A stretch of 64,000 nt of DNA, from assembly GCF_963665995.1 (NCBI RefSeq), contig NZ_OY762512.1, positions 3,720,001 through 3,784,000 of the forward strand, in the 5' to 3' direction. Source of the stretch: Pleurocapsa sp. FMAR1 (GTDB lineage Bacteria > Cyanobacteriota > Cyanobacteriia > Cyanobacteriales > Xenococcaceae). A program made the translations under genes and the position numbers. This document shows, piece after piece, positions 36,867-45,938 of this stretch. Positions within the stretch are counted from its first letter, which is position 1. The number at the start of each line of letters is the position of its first letter. The notes under the pieces were generated by a model. It was not told the origin of the DNA. It saw only the letters and a list, made by a program, of their open reading frames with translations, and ran no database searches.

Positions 36867-36911
36867 CTATAGTTTCTTTAATTGACTAATTTGTTTTATA
36901 ACAACAACTAA

Positions 36912-37097
36912 TCAAAAGATAATTATTGATAAAATTACGCTGATAATTGCCGTAAACAACAACATAATCTTGTGCCAGAATTTCCTGGAATTGCCAATAG
37001 TTTTAAATGGTTTAGAGGCTTGATTTAAGAAATTGGCTGACATAGAATAGTCTACAGCTTGAATTCGATCCCGATTGAGCGATTTAAAAATCGGCAC
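36912..37097 (-). CDS. Small single-pass membrane protein (61 aa)
   Basis: Polar N-terminus and a C-terminal membrane segment (IMLLFTAIISVILSIIIF). No family recognised. Convergent with the regulator upstream. Confidence 0.4.
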   Translation of the reverse strand: MPIFKSLNRDRIQAVDYSMSANFLNQASKPFKTIGNSRKFWHKIMLLFTAIISVILSIIIF

Positions 37098-37189
37098 TGG
37101 ACTGGCTTTACTAAGACCAGACTTGTATTTATTATTTCTAGCTTTAGTGTTAATATCCCCTAAAGCTTGACTTTTATAGTCATTCTAAA

Positions 37190-37826
37190 TAGGAAACATA
37201 TGGAATAATAGGATTGAGTTGAAAAATCAATCCTATTAGATGACTTATAGTGTAGATTTACGAAAACGAGTAGTTGACTTTGTAGCGACGGGAGGCTCAA
37301 AGGCAGAAGCATCAAGAAGATATGAGGTAAGTTTGTGGTGTGTGAATGATTGGTGTCAAAGAAAGAATTTAACTCCAACACCACAACTAGGAAGAAAGCG
37401 AAAACTAGATTGGAAAGCACTTATCCAACATATTCAAGAAAATCCAGACGCTCTTTTGAGAGAGCGGGCGCAACATTTTGGAGTCCATACGAGTGCGATT
37501 GGATCTGCTCAAAAACAAATGAAATTGACTCGTAAAAAAAACTCTGAAATATAGTGAACGTAAGCATGGTCAACGAATCGCTTTTCTGAGAAATTTGCGT
37601 GAGATTGTTGTTTTAGATGGTTCAAATAACTTAGTTTACTTGGATGAATCGGGCTTTGAAGAATATGTTTATCGCCCATATGGATGGTCAAAACGAGGAC
37701 AAAAAACCTATGGCGAGCGCAATGGCAAAAGAGGAACGAGAACAAGCTTAATAGCAGGAAAAAGAGGCAAAGAATTATTAGCACCAGTTCTTTTTAAAGG
37801 AAGTACTAACGCTTTATGGTTTAATC
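37190..37826 (+). pseudogene. IS630-family transposase cut by IS4 copy 3
   Basis: HTH part 37240-37554 (MTYSVDLRKRVVDFVATGGSKAEASRRY) ends at an A8 tract (CGTAAAAAAAACTC) where this IS group shifts frame; the catalytic part continues as KTLKYSERKHGQRIAFL and VYLDESGFEEYVYRPYGWSKRG (first Asp). It is cut after GSTNALWFN by the right end of IS4 copy 3. The rest of the IS630 element is not found on the other side. Confidence 0.8.
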
Positions 37827-38418
37827 CTGATTGACTGACAAAACTTTCAAGAAATATTGTAGGAATAAGTTAAAACTTTGAACTCCAACTGATCTGCTCG
37901 TTTTTGATATTGCGATCGTGATGCCATTGCAGGTGAGGGATCTTGATTACTAGAGAAAGTCACGCAATGAAGTAAATTCCAACCATTAATGAGTGCAGCT
38001 TTGACCCAATCCCAACCAATCCTAAAATAGCTATTACCACGAAACCAATGAGTATCAACCCATCTTCGTTTGCCAATACGAACTACCTCAACACCTTGGG
38101 CACTAACGTAGAGAGTAGCCACAGATAAGATAAACCACAAACGGGACAAAGCGCATACATCTCGAATCATCGAGCGTTGAACATTCCAACCACCAGATTG
38201 GTCATCTAAAAAATTCGCTTCGATATCAAAACGTAATCCATATTCAGCAAAGGTTTGTAGAGTAGTTTTTTCATTACTGACAATTGCCCATAGTTCGCCG
38301 TTAACGTTGTTGCGACCAAGAATCACATGAACTTTGCCAGAAAATTCACCTTTGTGAATCTGTACGTTGTGTAAGCAAATTGCCTCTGCTAAATGAAAGT
38401 GAAAGTTTTTAGGTTGAC

Positions 38419-39040
38419 CAGGGCTTCGCCCTACACGATGCGAAGCATCGAAGTCGTCCGAAGGACGGACGATCTGGGCGATAGCCCTGTGGCGCGAAGT
38501 GTGAGGTGAACGCTCTCTGCGTTCCGACGTCTCCTTGGGAACGGCGACGGACAGAGAGTCCGTGTATGAAGTAAAACAGCTGCATGAAGTATGAAGTATG
38601 AGGTATGAAGTATGAAGTAAAACAGCTACTTCTTCCTTCGTATGAGGTACAAAAAATCTTTCTTCCTTCTTCCTTCAAACTTCTTCCTTCAAACTTCGTA
38701 AACAGCTACTTCCTCCTACATGCGGACAAGTCCTTTGTTCCACTATAGTTGCAAGCCCCGTCGTTCACGATCGCTCTTAGTTTGGTAGAGGTACCAGGGC
38801 TTCGCCCTACACGATGCGAAGCATCGAAGTCGTCCGAAGGACGGACGATCTGGGCGATAGCCCTGTGTATGAGGTATGAAGGCGCGAAGTATGAGGTGTG
38901 AGGTATGAGCTACAAAAAATCCTTCCCGAATTCCGAATTCCTTCTTCCTTCAAACTTCAAACTTCTTCCTTCGTATGAGGTACAAGCCCTCGAACAAACT
39001 TGAAACTTCGCGCCTTCATACTTCTGTCTTCAAACTTCTG
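38419..39040 (-). repeat. GTCAA-bounded heptamer/palindrome element (insert 3b)
   Basis: Between the TTGAC complements at 38414-38418 and 39041-39045 (627 bp). Palindromes at 38419-38489 and 38795-38865. Confidence 0.85.
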
Positions 39041-39600
39041 TTGACACCAACTTCCACGCCAAATCCAGGTATTACTCTTAATTCGGAGACGATAATGCCA
39101 TCCTAGTTGAGTTGTCAGCATGGTCATCAATTCGGTATGTATAAATCCTCGCTCCGCGAGTAAAATTACCTTAACTGATTCTCGTAGCCTAACTTGTGCC
39201 TGCTTAATCATCTCTCGATAATCGGTAACTGAAATACTAGCACTTTCATGGTTCATCACTCTCCACACCAACGGTAAAGCTCTCCCTCGATGAATAACCC
39301 AAAGCCGCACAAGGCAATACTCATCCCAGAACAGTGAAGTGTCTAATGCCAAAAATATTTTTGATTCTGACCAATCATCAAGTGCTGCTTTGACCAAGGA
39401 CTTTCTGATTCGATGGACATTGATTCGAGGATTGTTTAGCCAACGCTGAATACGTCTCTGTCTACCCCCAGCCAACTTCCCTCGACCAGGGATGTACATC
39501 GACCATTTTGTCAGGTTGACATTGCCCGTGTGTATTAAAGCAATTATCATCCAAATACAAGTTTGAAGATGACATAAATGTAACCAGTCAGTAGCTTGAC

Positions 39601-40223
39601 CAGGGCTTCGCCCTACACGATGCGAAGCATCGAAGTCGTCCGAAGGACGGACGATCTGGGCGATAGCCCTGTGGCGCGAAGTGTGAGGTGAACGCTCTCT
39701 GCGTTCCGACGTCTCCTTGGGAACGGCGACGGACAGAGAGTCCGTGTATGAAGTAAAACAGCTGCATGAAGTATGAAGTATGAGGTATGAAGTATGAAGT
39801 AAAACAGCTACTTCTTCCTTCGTATGAGGTACAAAAAATCTTTCTTCCTTCTTCCTTCAAACTTCTTCCTTCAAACTTCGTAAACAGCTACTTCCTCCTA
39901 CATGCGGACAAGTCCTTTGTTCCACTATAGTTGCAAGCCCCGTCGTTCACGATCGCTCTTAGTTTGGTAGAGGTACCAGGGCTTCGCCCTACACGATGCG
40001 AAGCATCGAAGTCGTCCGAAGGACGGACGATCTGGGCGATAGCCCTGTGTATGAGGTATGAAGGCGCGAAGTATGAGGTGTGAGGTATGAGCTACAAAAA
40101 ATCCTTCCCGAATTCCGAATTCCTTCAAACTTCGCGCCTTCAAACTTCTTCCTTCGTATGAGGTACAAGCCCTCGAACAAACTTGAAACTTCGCGCCTTC
40201 ATACTTCTGTCTTCAAACTTCTA
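39601..40223 (-). repeat. GTCAA-bounded heptamer/palindrome element (insert 3a)
   Basis: Between 39596-39600 and 40224-40228 (628 bp, the only one in the window that is not a multiple of three). The extra base is in the module after the palindrome, which has the AACTAAGAGCGATCG version. Palindromes at 39601-39671 and 39977-40047. Confidence 0.85.
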
Positions 40224-40402
40224 TTGACTCATCCATTGATTCAAGGCATTGTAGAGACGGGAGTTTTGATTCACAGTATTCTGAAATTATGAGTGGTATC
40301 TAATCTCAGAGTGCTGACTCCCCTTGCTTTGTGTCAATCCCTCAACTCTTTACTGAATCTCTATTCTCAGGTTTTTCTCTTCATCTTTTGTCAGTCAACC
40401 AG

Positions 40403-41244
40403 CCTCTTTGGTGTGCTTCCAAGATTAGGCATTGATCGTCTACAAGAAAAATTTTGATCATTATCGAATTTAGTTAATTCATCAATTTGTAACTTAGGGA
40501 CTTAAAATAACAAACATATTACTGGCGAGGATCTTAATGACTTGTTGAAGTTTTATAAAATTGATTGACGATTGCTTTGAGTAGCAGGATCATATTGTCT
40601 AGCATTCATTATTTATAAGCCAAATGAAAAAAGTTAGAGATTAGTCACAGATTATAACAATTCGCCAAACAAAGGCTATCAATGGTAAGACTATATTGTG
40701 AGGTCAAATTGAGTTAAATTATCAAACTTAGGACTTACGCAGTTAAACCTAAAATAAGGCTCTTGGCAGGGGTAAAGGGGAAAGGACAATGGAGATAGAG
40801 CAAAAAAAATGGCGGAAAATCTAGCACGATTAAACTGGTGTGCGATCGCGCTTTTTGGCAGCTACCAAAAACTTTAGAACGATCAAGCAATGGCGATCGC
40901 ACTATACTCATTTTCGCGATCGCTCATAAATCTCGATAATTTTTCAACTTTAGATTATTACGTAACCTAATATATTGTATAGCATTACCTTTTTAGGTTA
41001 TGACATCAGGTTTGTGTAAGGGGGAACGACCGTTTACACTTAAAATTCGTATTATTCTAAGCAGAGATAATATTGCGAGCAAATGTCATTTGACCAGTAA
41101 ATTTAACTAGAACAAAGAGAGATAAAAATAATTTATTTATTCTGTAACTTTTAATTATTGTTACTACATTTAATTAAAGCTGGATATAGCCTTATAGCCT
41201 TTATGTATACAAAAACTATAGCTAGATAAATTAATTAGATTACA
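40403..41244. other. Intergenic, 842 bp
   Basis: No gene supported. Contains three HIP1-like sites near 40845-40925, a GGACTTACGCAG stretch near 40732 as often seen at cyanobacterial element ends, and AT-rich DNA before the pseudokinase gene. The first 18 bp are the foreign flank discussed under IS4 copy 3. Confidence 0.5.
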
Positions 41245-42906
41245 ATGCCAGAGGCTCAAACTCTACTAGATAATCGCTATTCCATTTTACATATAGAACG
41301 TACCAGTAATTTTAGTAAGGTTTTTTTCGCTTTAGACACTTACCAAAATCCACCACGTAGTTGTGTAATTAAAATACTCCAACCGTTTGTCCAAAAACCA
41401 GAGGTTGCTCAATGGATACAAGAAGAATTCCAAAAAGAGGCAAACCATCTTAAACAATTAAGCTTGTGTAATCCTTATCTTCCTCAAATTTATACTTATT
41501 CAAAAGATTCTTTAGGCTATTATCTAGTTCGGGAATTAATTGAAGGCACAACTTTAAAAGAAAAAGTTGAGACTAAGGGTAAGCTATTTGCCATAGAGGT
41601 TAAACAGATATTAGTCAAACTTCTAAAAGTGTTGAACTATCTGCACAAAAGAAAAGTAATTCACCAAAACATTAAACCCAAAAATATCATTTTACGCGAC
41701 AACGATCATCTGCCGATGCTGATCAACTTTGGCAGTATTAGGCAGATAGTCACAACCTTTGATTTTTGTAGAGACAAGCGAATATTCTCTTGCAACAATG
41801 TTTATGGTTATATTCCCTCAGAACAAGCTTTAGGTCAGCCTGTACCTGCTAGTGATTTGTACAGCTTAGGATTGACGGCAGTTTATTTACTGACGGCTAA
41901 AAATCCCAAGGATTTGCATATTGATTTAAATCATGGCAACTTTAAAATGCCTTTAGAAATAAGTCATACAGATCCTGAGTTAGCAGCGATTCTTGCTCGT
42001 GCTATCAGTTTAAACTCAAGCGATCGCTATAGTTCGGCTCAAGAAATGCTCGATGCTTTACTACGAATAAAATCTCAGCCATATTTAGACAAGCACAAGC
42101 CAGAAAATTCCTACCTTAATCTTGATACACCGTCATCAAAGTCTAAAGGCTTATTTATTTCGACTTCCAAAGCTGTAGCCGCCGATCGACAAAGCAAATA
42201 TGACCGACGCTCACAGCAGCGGAGTAATTCCGCATTGGTCGAAGGCGACGCGGAGTCTCGCCTCTTTTACGGCGCAGTAATCTATGACTTCAATTGGTGG
42301 AAAATCATCATTTACATTCTGAGTAGCTTTTATTTTTTAGGTGCAGGCATAATTGCTCTATACGACTGGAATTCAAGCCAAAATACTTTTATTCCTCAAT
42401 TGCCTGAACCATCAACACCATTCCCTTCTACCTTACCCCATTCAATCAAAGCAGTCAGTAAAAAGCCATATATGCTTAATATTCAATCAAAAGATTTAGT
42501 TGAAGTACCTATTTTTGCTACGGGGACTCAAAAAAAGCAGTTAAGAAAAGTTCTGGGAGAACCTAACGCCATTCAAAAAGGATACTGGGTCAACAGTAGT
42601 GCCTGGATTTATAAAGGCAGGGGTAATGGCTTAATAGATATAGGTTATTTGTTCGATCTTAATACCAATAAATTGCGACAAACCGAAATGGCGATTGCAC
42701 CCTCTGTAGGTTTAGGAACAACCACCGAAATTTTAGGCAGTTTGCTTCAGGGTAATATTACTCCATCGGTAAACCAAGGGTTAAAAAAAATATACCAGCG
42801 TCAGGCAAATGAATATTCGTTTAGGCTGGGAGATTTGTCAGGAAGTATCGAAAGGGATAAAAATGACAATATTTATTTGGGAGTATGGCAGTCAGATTTC
42901 CACTAA
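41245..42906 (+). CDS. Membrane-anchored Ser/Thr pseudokinase
   Basis: 553 aa. The N-terminal 280 residues have a protein-kinase fold: the ATP lysine is in CVIKIL (Lys43), but the catalytic HRD is HQN (140-142) and the metal-binding DFG is NFG (161-163), so both essential Asp residues are Asn. APE is close to IPSEQ. After a linker there is one membrane helix (about 352-375, IIIYILSSFYFLGAGIIALYDW) and a C-terminal extracytoplasmic domain of ~150 aa (RKVLGEPNAIQKGYWVNSSAWIYKGRGNG) seen with cyanobacterial kinases. A scaffold or sensor role is likely. A GC-rich stretch (about 42230-42280) may be a small inserted repeat. Confidence 0.8.
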   Translation: MPEAQTLLDNRYSILHIERTSNFSKVFFALDTYQNPPRSCVIKILQPFVQKPEVAQWIQEEFQKEANHLKQLSLCNPYLPQIYTYSKDSLGYYLVRELIEGTTLKEKVETKGKLFAIEVKQILVKLLKVLNYLHKRKVIHQNIKPKNIILRDNDHLPMLINFGSIRQIVTTFDFCRDKRIFSCNNVYGYIPSEQALGQPVPASDLYSLGLTAVYLLTAKNPKDLHIDLNHGNFKMPLEISHTDPELAAILARAISLNSSDRYSSAQEMLDALLRIKSQPYLDKHKPENSYLNLDTPSSKSKGLFISTSKAVAADRQSKYDRRSQQRSNSALVEGDAESRLFYGAVIYDFNWWKIIIYILSSFYFLGAGIIALYDWNSSQNTFIPQLPEPSTPFPSTLPHSIKAVSKKPYMLNIQSKDLVEVPIFATGTQKKQLRKVLGEPNAIQKGYWVNSSAWIYKGRGNGLIDIGYLFDLNTNKLRQTEMAIAPSVGLGTTTEILGSLLQGNITPSVNQGLKKIYQRQANEYSFRLGDLSGSIERDKNDNIYLGVWQSDFH

Positions 42907-42947
42907 ACTAGATCTCAAATCAAAATTATAAAAATAAATATATAGAA

Positions 42948-43466
42948 ATGAGGTTGATTTCAAAATTATTCAATCGGCAATATTTTAATCAGTTAGCGAT
43001 TTTTACTATGTTGATGGCTGTTACACCTATGGCGATCGCCCAGCAGGTATCTGTATCTACTAAAAAAACCGCTAGTAAATACTTAAATAGCATCTTACCA
43101 GAGGCAGAAAGAATTCAAAAACAATACGGTATTCCTCTCGATCTGACTCTGGCGATCGCCCGTCAAGAGAGTGGTAACTGAGAGTATATAATTGGCAAGG
43201 GCAACCACTTTGGTCTAAGGTGCGATAGTGATGACTGTATAACCTTAGAAAAAAATGGACAGATGATTAGCTATGAAACTTGTCCTGATGTTTCTGAGTG
43301 CTTTAATATTTTCGCCGAAAGTATCAAAGCTTTGAGTGATGGATCTATTACTCCCGCCGAACTGTATGAGAGGGGTTATGCTACCAGTTTTACCTGGGTA
43401 AAAAAAGTAAATACAATTCAAAAAGAAGTGCAGCAAACTTTATCAGCAGCAGGTATTAAATACTAA
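42948..43466 (+). pseudogene. Glucosaminidase/lysozyme-like gene with nonsense codon
   Basis: The frame starts with a signal peptide (ending TPMAIAQQ), then LPEAERIQKQYGIPLDLTLAIARQESGN followed by TGA (43179-43181) and in the same frame EYIIGKGNHFGLRCDSDDC ... YATSFTWVKKVNTIQKEVQQ to TAA at 43464. This is a mannosyl-glycoprotein endo-beta-N-acetylglucosaminidase-like (PF01832-type) domain of about 172 aa. A single TGG-to-TGA change explains the break. Acts on peptidoglycan if read through. Confidence 0.7.
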
Positions 43467-43603
43467 CTGATGTTACGCACTAATTAATCTGTGAAAAACA
43501 GGTAGTAGGTAATAGGTAGTGGATAGTGGGTAGTAGATTTTATTTCTCTGCTGACCTACGCTTGATGAAAGTATTGATTTTTTGCTATTCTGCGTAACGT
43601 CAG
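43467..43603. repeat. Inverted-repeat element with GGTAGTA heptamers
   Basis: Ends CTGATGTTACGCA (43467-43479) and TGCGTAACGTCAG (43591-43603) are inverted. Inside is a run of five 7-mers (AGGTAGT, AGGTAAT, AGGTAGT, GGATAGT, GGGTAGT). MITE-like size (137 bp), fourth heptamer type in the window. Confidence 0.7.
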
Positions 43604-43664
43604 ATACTAAGCAATAGCTCAGATTATTTATTCACTAGGTTTCTATCTTGTGATGTTTGATCTT

Positions 43665-44417
43665 CTAAAATAGCAATTCCAAATTAATTCCAGCACGATT
43701 ATCGTTGTTTTCTATGGAGTTTTGCCATTCTAAATCCGTAGATAAGCGCAGTTTAGAAGTAACGGCATAGCCAACAGATAATGAAGTTATACCCACTTCT
43801 GTTTCACTTCCTGGAGAAATAAAGCTTTGTGATAGAGAAATATCTCCTGCACCAGTGCGAGAAAGAGCCAGCATCAACCTTAAACCAATGTGCAAACCAT
43901 CGGTATTAAAGTCATTGCTCTGCACATAACGATAGCCAACCAGCGGCGCAAAATTAATATAGCTACCTAAAGGGAATAAAAAATAATCTAAGTCTGCACC
44001 AAAAGCATTGCGATCGCCATTAAATGCTGATTGGTAGTCGGCACTAAGGGTTAAGCCAGTACGACCAATAAATATATCTTCAATACCAATATTAATTCCT
44101 CCTGCATTATTATTAGAAGGAAAAGTAGTAAAACCTAAACGAAAGCGAGTGTCAAAACTCGGATCGTGGCGAATATCCTCTAGTACATCAGGAACTTCTA
44201 TGAGCCAGCGTTGTAGAGTCGGACTTTCTTTGATGACCTTTTCGGGAATATCTAGCTTGTCGCTAACAGTATTAGTGGGAATTTTAGACTCTTGAGCTAA
44301 AAGAGGAAGGTTGACAATGCCAACTAAAGCAACTTGCCAACCAATCTGAATAGATAACAGCTTTAAGAAATAATTGACGTTCAAAGATATACCTTGAGTT
44401 TTTTTACGCCAATCCAT
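43665..44417 (-). CDS. Outer-membrane beta-barrel-like protein
   Basis: 250 aa. N-terminal hydrophobic segment (LLSIQIGWQVALVGIVNLPLLAQ, signal peptide), an alpha-rich linker, then amphipathic strands (TGLTLSADYQSAFNG, YINFAPLVGYRYVQS, LRLSTDLEWQNSI) and a terminal Phe (LELLF), typical for an outer-membrane barrel. No named family. Confidence 0.55.
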   Translation of the reverse strand: MDWRKKTQGISLNVNYFLKLLSIQIGWQVALVGIVNLPLLAQESKIPTNTVSDKLDIPEKVIKESPTLQRWLIEVPDVLEDIRHDPSFDTRFRLGFTTFPSNNNAGGINIGIEDIFIGRTGLTLSADYQSAFNGDRNAFGADLDYFLFPLGSYINFAPLVGYRYVQSNDFNTDGLHIGLRLMLALSRTGAGDISLSQSFISPGSETEVGITSLSVGYAVTSKLRLSTDLEWQNSIENNDNRAGINLELLF

Positions 44418-44446
44418 CTTAAATCACTAGATAAGGCATGATGCCA

Positions 44447-44857
44447 CTATTTTTCTGGAGTAAATTCTAGAGATACACCATTCATACAGTAACGTAAACC
44501 AGTAGGTTTAGGACCATCATTAAATACATGACCCAAATGACCGCCACAACGACTACAGTGGACTTCTGTTCTAGTCATAAATAAAGAGCGATCGCTCTTT
44601 GTATCAATCCCATCTTTTAATGGCTGATAAAAACTGGGCCATCCTGTACCGCTATCAAACTTGGCATCAGCATTAAATAGAGGTTGACCACAACCAGCAC
44701 ACACATAAGTCCCCTGATCATAAACTTTATCTAAAGGACTTGTTCCTGCTCTTTCTGTACCATGTTTGCGTAATACTTTAAACTGCTCTGGAGTCAGGGT
44801 TTCTTTCCACTCCTGCTCGGTTTTTTCAATTTCGTATTTATTTTCGGATGTTGTCAT
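44447..44857 (-). CDS. msrB: Peptide-methionine (R)-S-oxide reductase
   Basis: 136 aa; repairs Met-R-sulfoxide. Zinc cysteines Cys53/Cys56 (CAGCGQPLF) and Cys101/Cys104 ([12 protein letters not shown]); [11 protein letters not shown]; catalytic Cys124 in [12 protein letters not shown]. The second recycling Cys is absent, as in many 1-Cys forms, so thioredoxin may reduce the enzyme directly. Located 30 bp upstream of the OMP-like gene in the same direction, perhaps co-transcribed. Confidence 0.95.
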   Translation of the reverse strand: MTTSENKYEIEKTEQEWKETLTPEQFKVLRKHGTERAGTSPLDKVYDQGTYVCAGCGQPLFNADAKFDSGTGWPSFYQPLKDGIDTKSDRSLFMTRTEVHCSRCGGHLGHVFNDGPKPTGLRYCMNGVSLEFTPEK

Positions 44858-45216
44858 AATCAGTAAATTAATAATTGTGAAGAATCTTTAACTATATTTT
44901 AATGGGAAATATAGCTTTTCAAGCAAATTACGATATTGGAAACTGTAATAGCTAATTTGTCATCTAGCATCAGGCATCTAATAGCAACAGCCTACGGCAC
45001 AGCTTTGGCTAATCGAGATAATCTGTGACTTAGCCAGTAACGTAAATTGTTATGTTTCGTAAGAATTTATGGCTAGGTAGGTTTGATAAACTGGACAGTG
45101 AAGTTGAATAGCTAGTATTTTTTTATCTAGCCATAGACTAACTATATAAGAAAATTGCCTTTGGTATTTTCTTATCGAAAACAAAATAAAATTTATTTTC
45201 AGGAGACTAATCAATT

Positions 45217-45549
45217 ATGGTTCAACGAGGGTCTACAGTCAGAATTCTTCGTCCAGAATCCTATTGGTATAATGAAGTTGGCTCAGTAGCATCGGTAGAT
45301 ACAAGCGGTATTCGTTACCCTGTAGTCGTACGCTTTGAGAAAGTTAACTATGCTGGCGTGAATACCAATAACTTTGGAGAAGCAGAAGTCAAGGAAGTAT
45401 CTCCTCCTCCCAAAAAAGCTGCTAAAAAAGCACCTGCTGGGAAGAAAGCACCCGCTGAGAAGAAAATACCCCCTGAGGAGAAAGCACCCTCTGCTAAACA
45501 AGATCCAGCACCAGCTAAAGAAAAAGAACCTGAGTCAGGTGCAGGCTAA
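45217..45549 (+). CDS. psaE: Photosystem I subunit IV (PsaE) with extended tail
   Basis: 110 aa. The SH3-like PsaE core is clear: [28 protein letters not shown], then [25 protein letters not shown]. It binds ferredoxin at the stromal side of photosystem I. After residue 63 there is a ~45-residue Lys/Ala/Pro tail ([21 protein letters not shown] ...), longer than in many cyanobacteria. AGGAG is 11 bp before the ATG. Terminator follows at 45659-45697. Confidence 0.97.
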   Translation: MVQRGSTVRILRPESYWYNEVGSVASVDTSGIRYPVVVRFEKVNYAGVNTNNFGEAEVKEVSPPPKKAAKKAPAGKKAPAEKKIPPEEKAPSAKQDPAPAKEKEPESGAG

Positions 45550-45658
45550 TTTAAAATTAGCGAGTTAAGCATCTTCAACATAGATATATTTCTAGAAATA
45601 CTTTTCCTAGAAATATATTTGCTCAATTAAGTGTCGTTATTATACTTTGTCCTAATCT

Positions 45659-45697
45659 AATCCCTCAGTCCTAAATTGTTCTGAGGGATTGTTTTTT
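45659..45697 (+). terminator. psaE terminator
   Basis: AATCCCTCAG / CTGAGGGATT hairpin with a 12-nt loop, then GTTTTTT. Confidence 0.8.
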
Positions 45698-45938
45698 AGC
45701 TAACGATCTTGATCGCTTATAGATAGAGATTTCCAAACTGAAAAACATTATCTATAATTGATTTTCATAATTTATATCCTCTCATTGGGAACAATCTAGC
45801 AGGGTAATAGCTTTATTTTGCTAATATTCTAATTGCGGGAAGTGCGATCGCATATTTTTTATTCTTACAACAACGCTGCTTTAAATTAGAATCTCATTTA
45901 TTTCTTATTCGTGCAACAATGCCGTCTTAGCCTATACA

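Larger units (their letters stand above)
37847..40274 (-). pseudogene. IS4-family transposase, copy 3, split
   Basis: The three coding blocks match copies 1 and 2, including LAERGF. Its first block has the sense codon TGG where copy 2 has TGA. Interrupted by inserts 3a and 3b at the same two GTCAA sites. Confidence 0.8.
37827..40402 (-). mobile_element. IS4-family element, copy 3 (2576 bp, inverted)
   Basis: The same ends as copy 2 but on the minus strand. No matching target duplication: the left flank is IS630 text (TGGTTTAATC) and the right flank begins CCTCTTTGGTGTGCTTCC, the exact complement of the 18 bp to the left of copy 2. This points to rearrangement or an assembly join. Confidence 0.85.
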
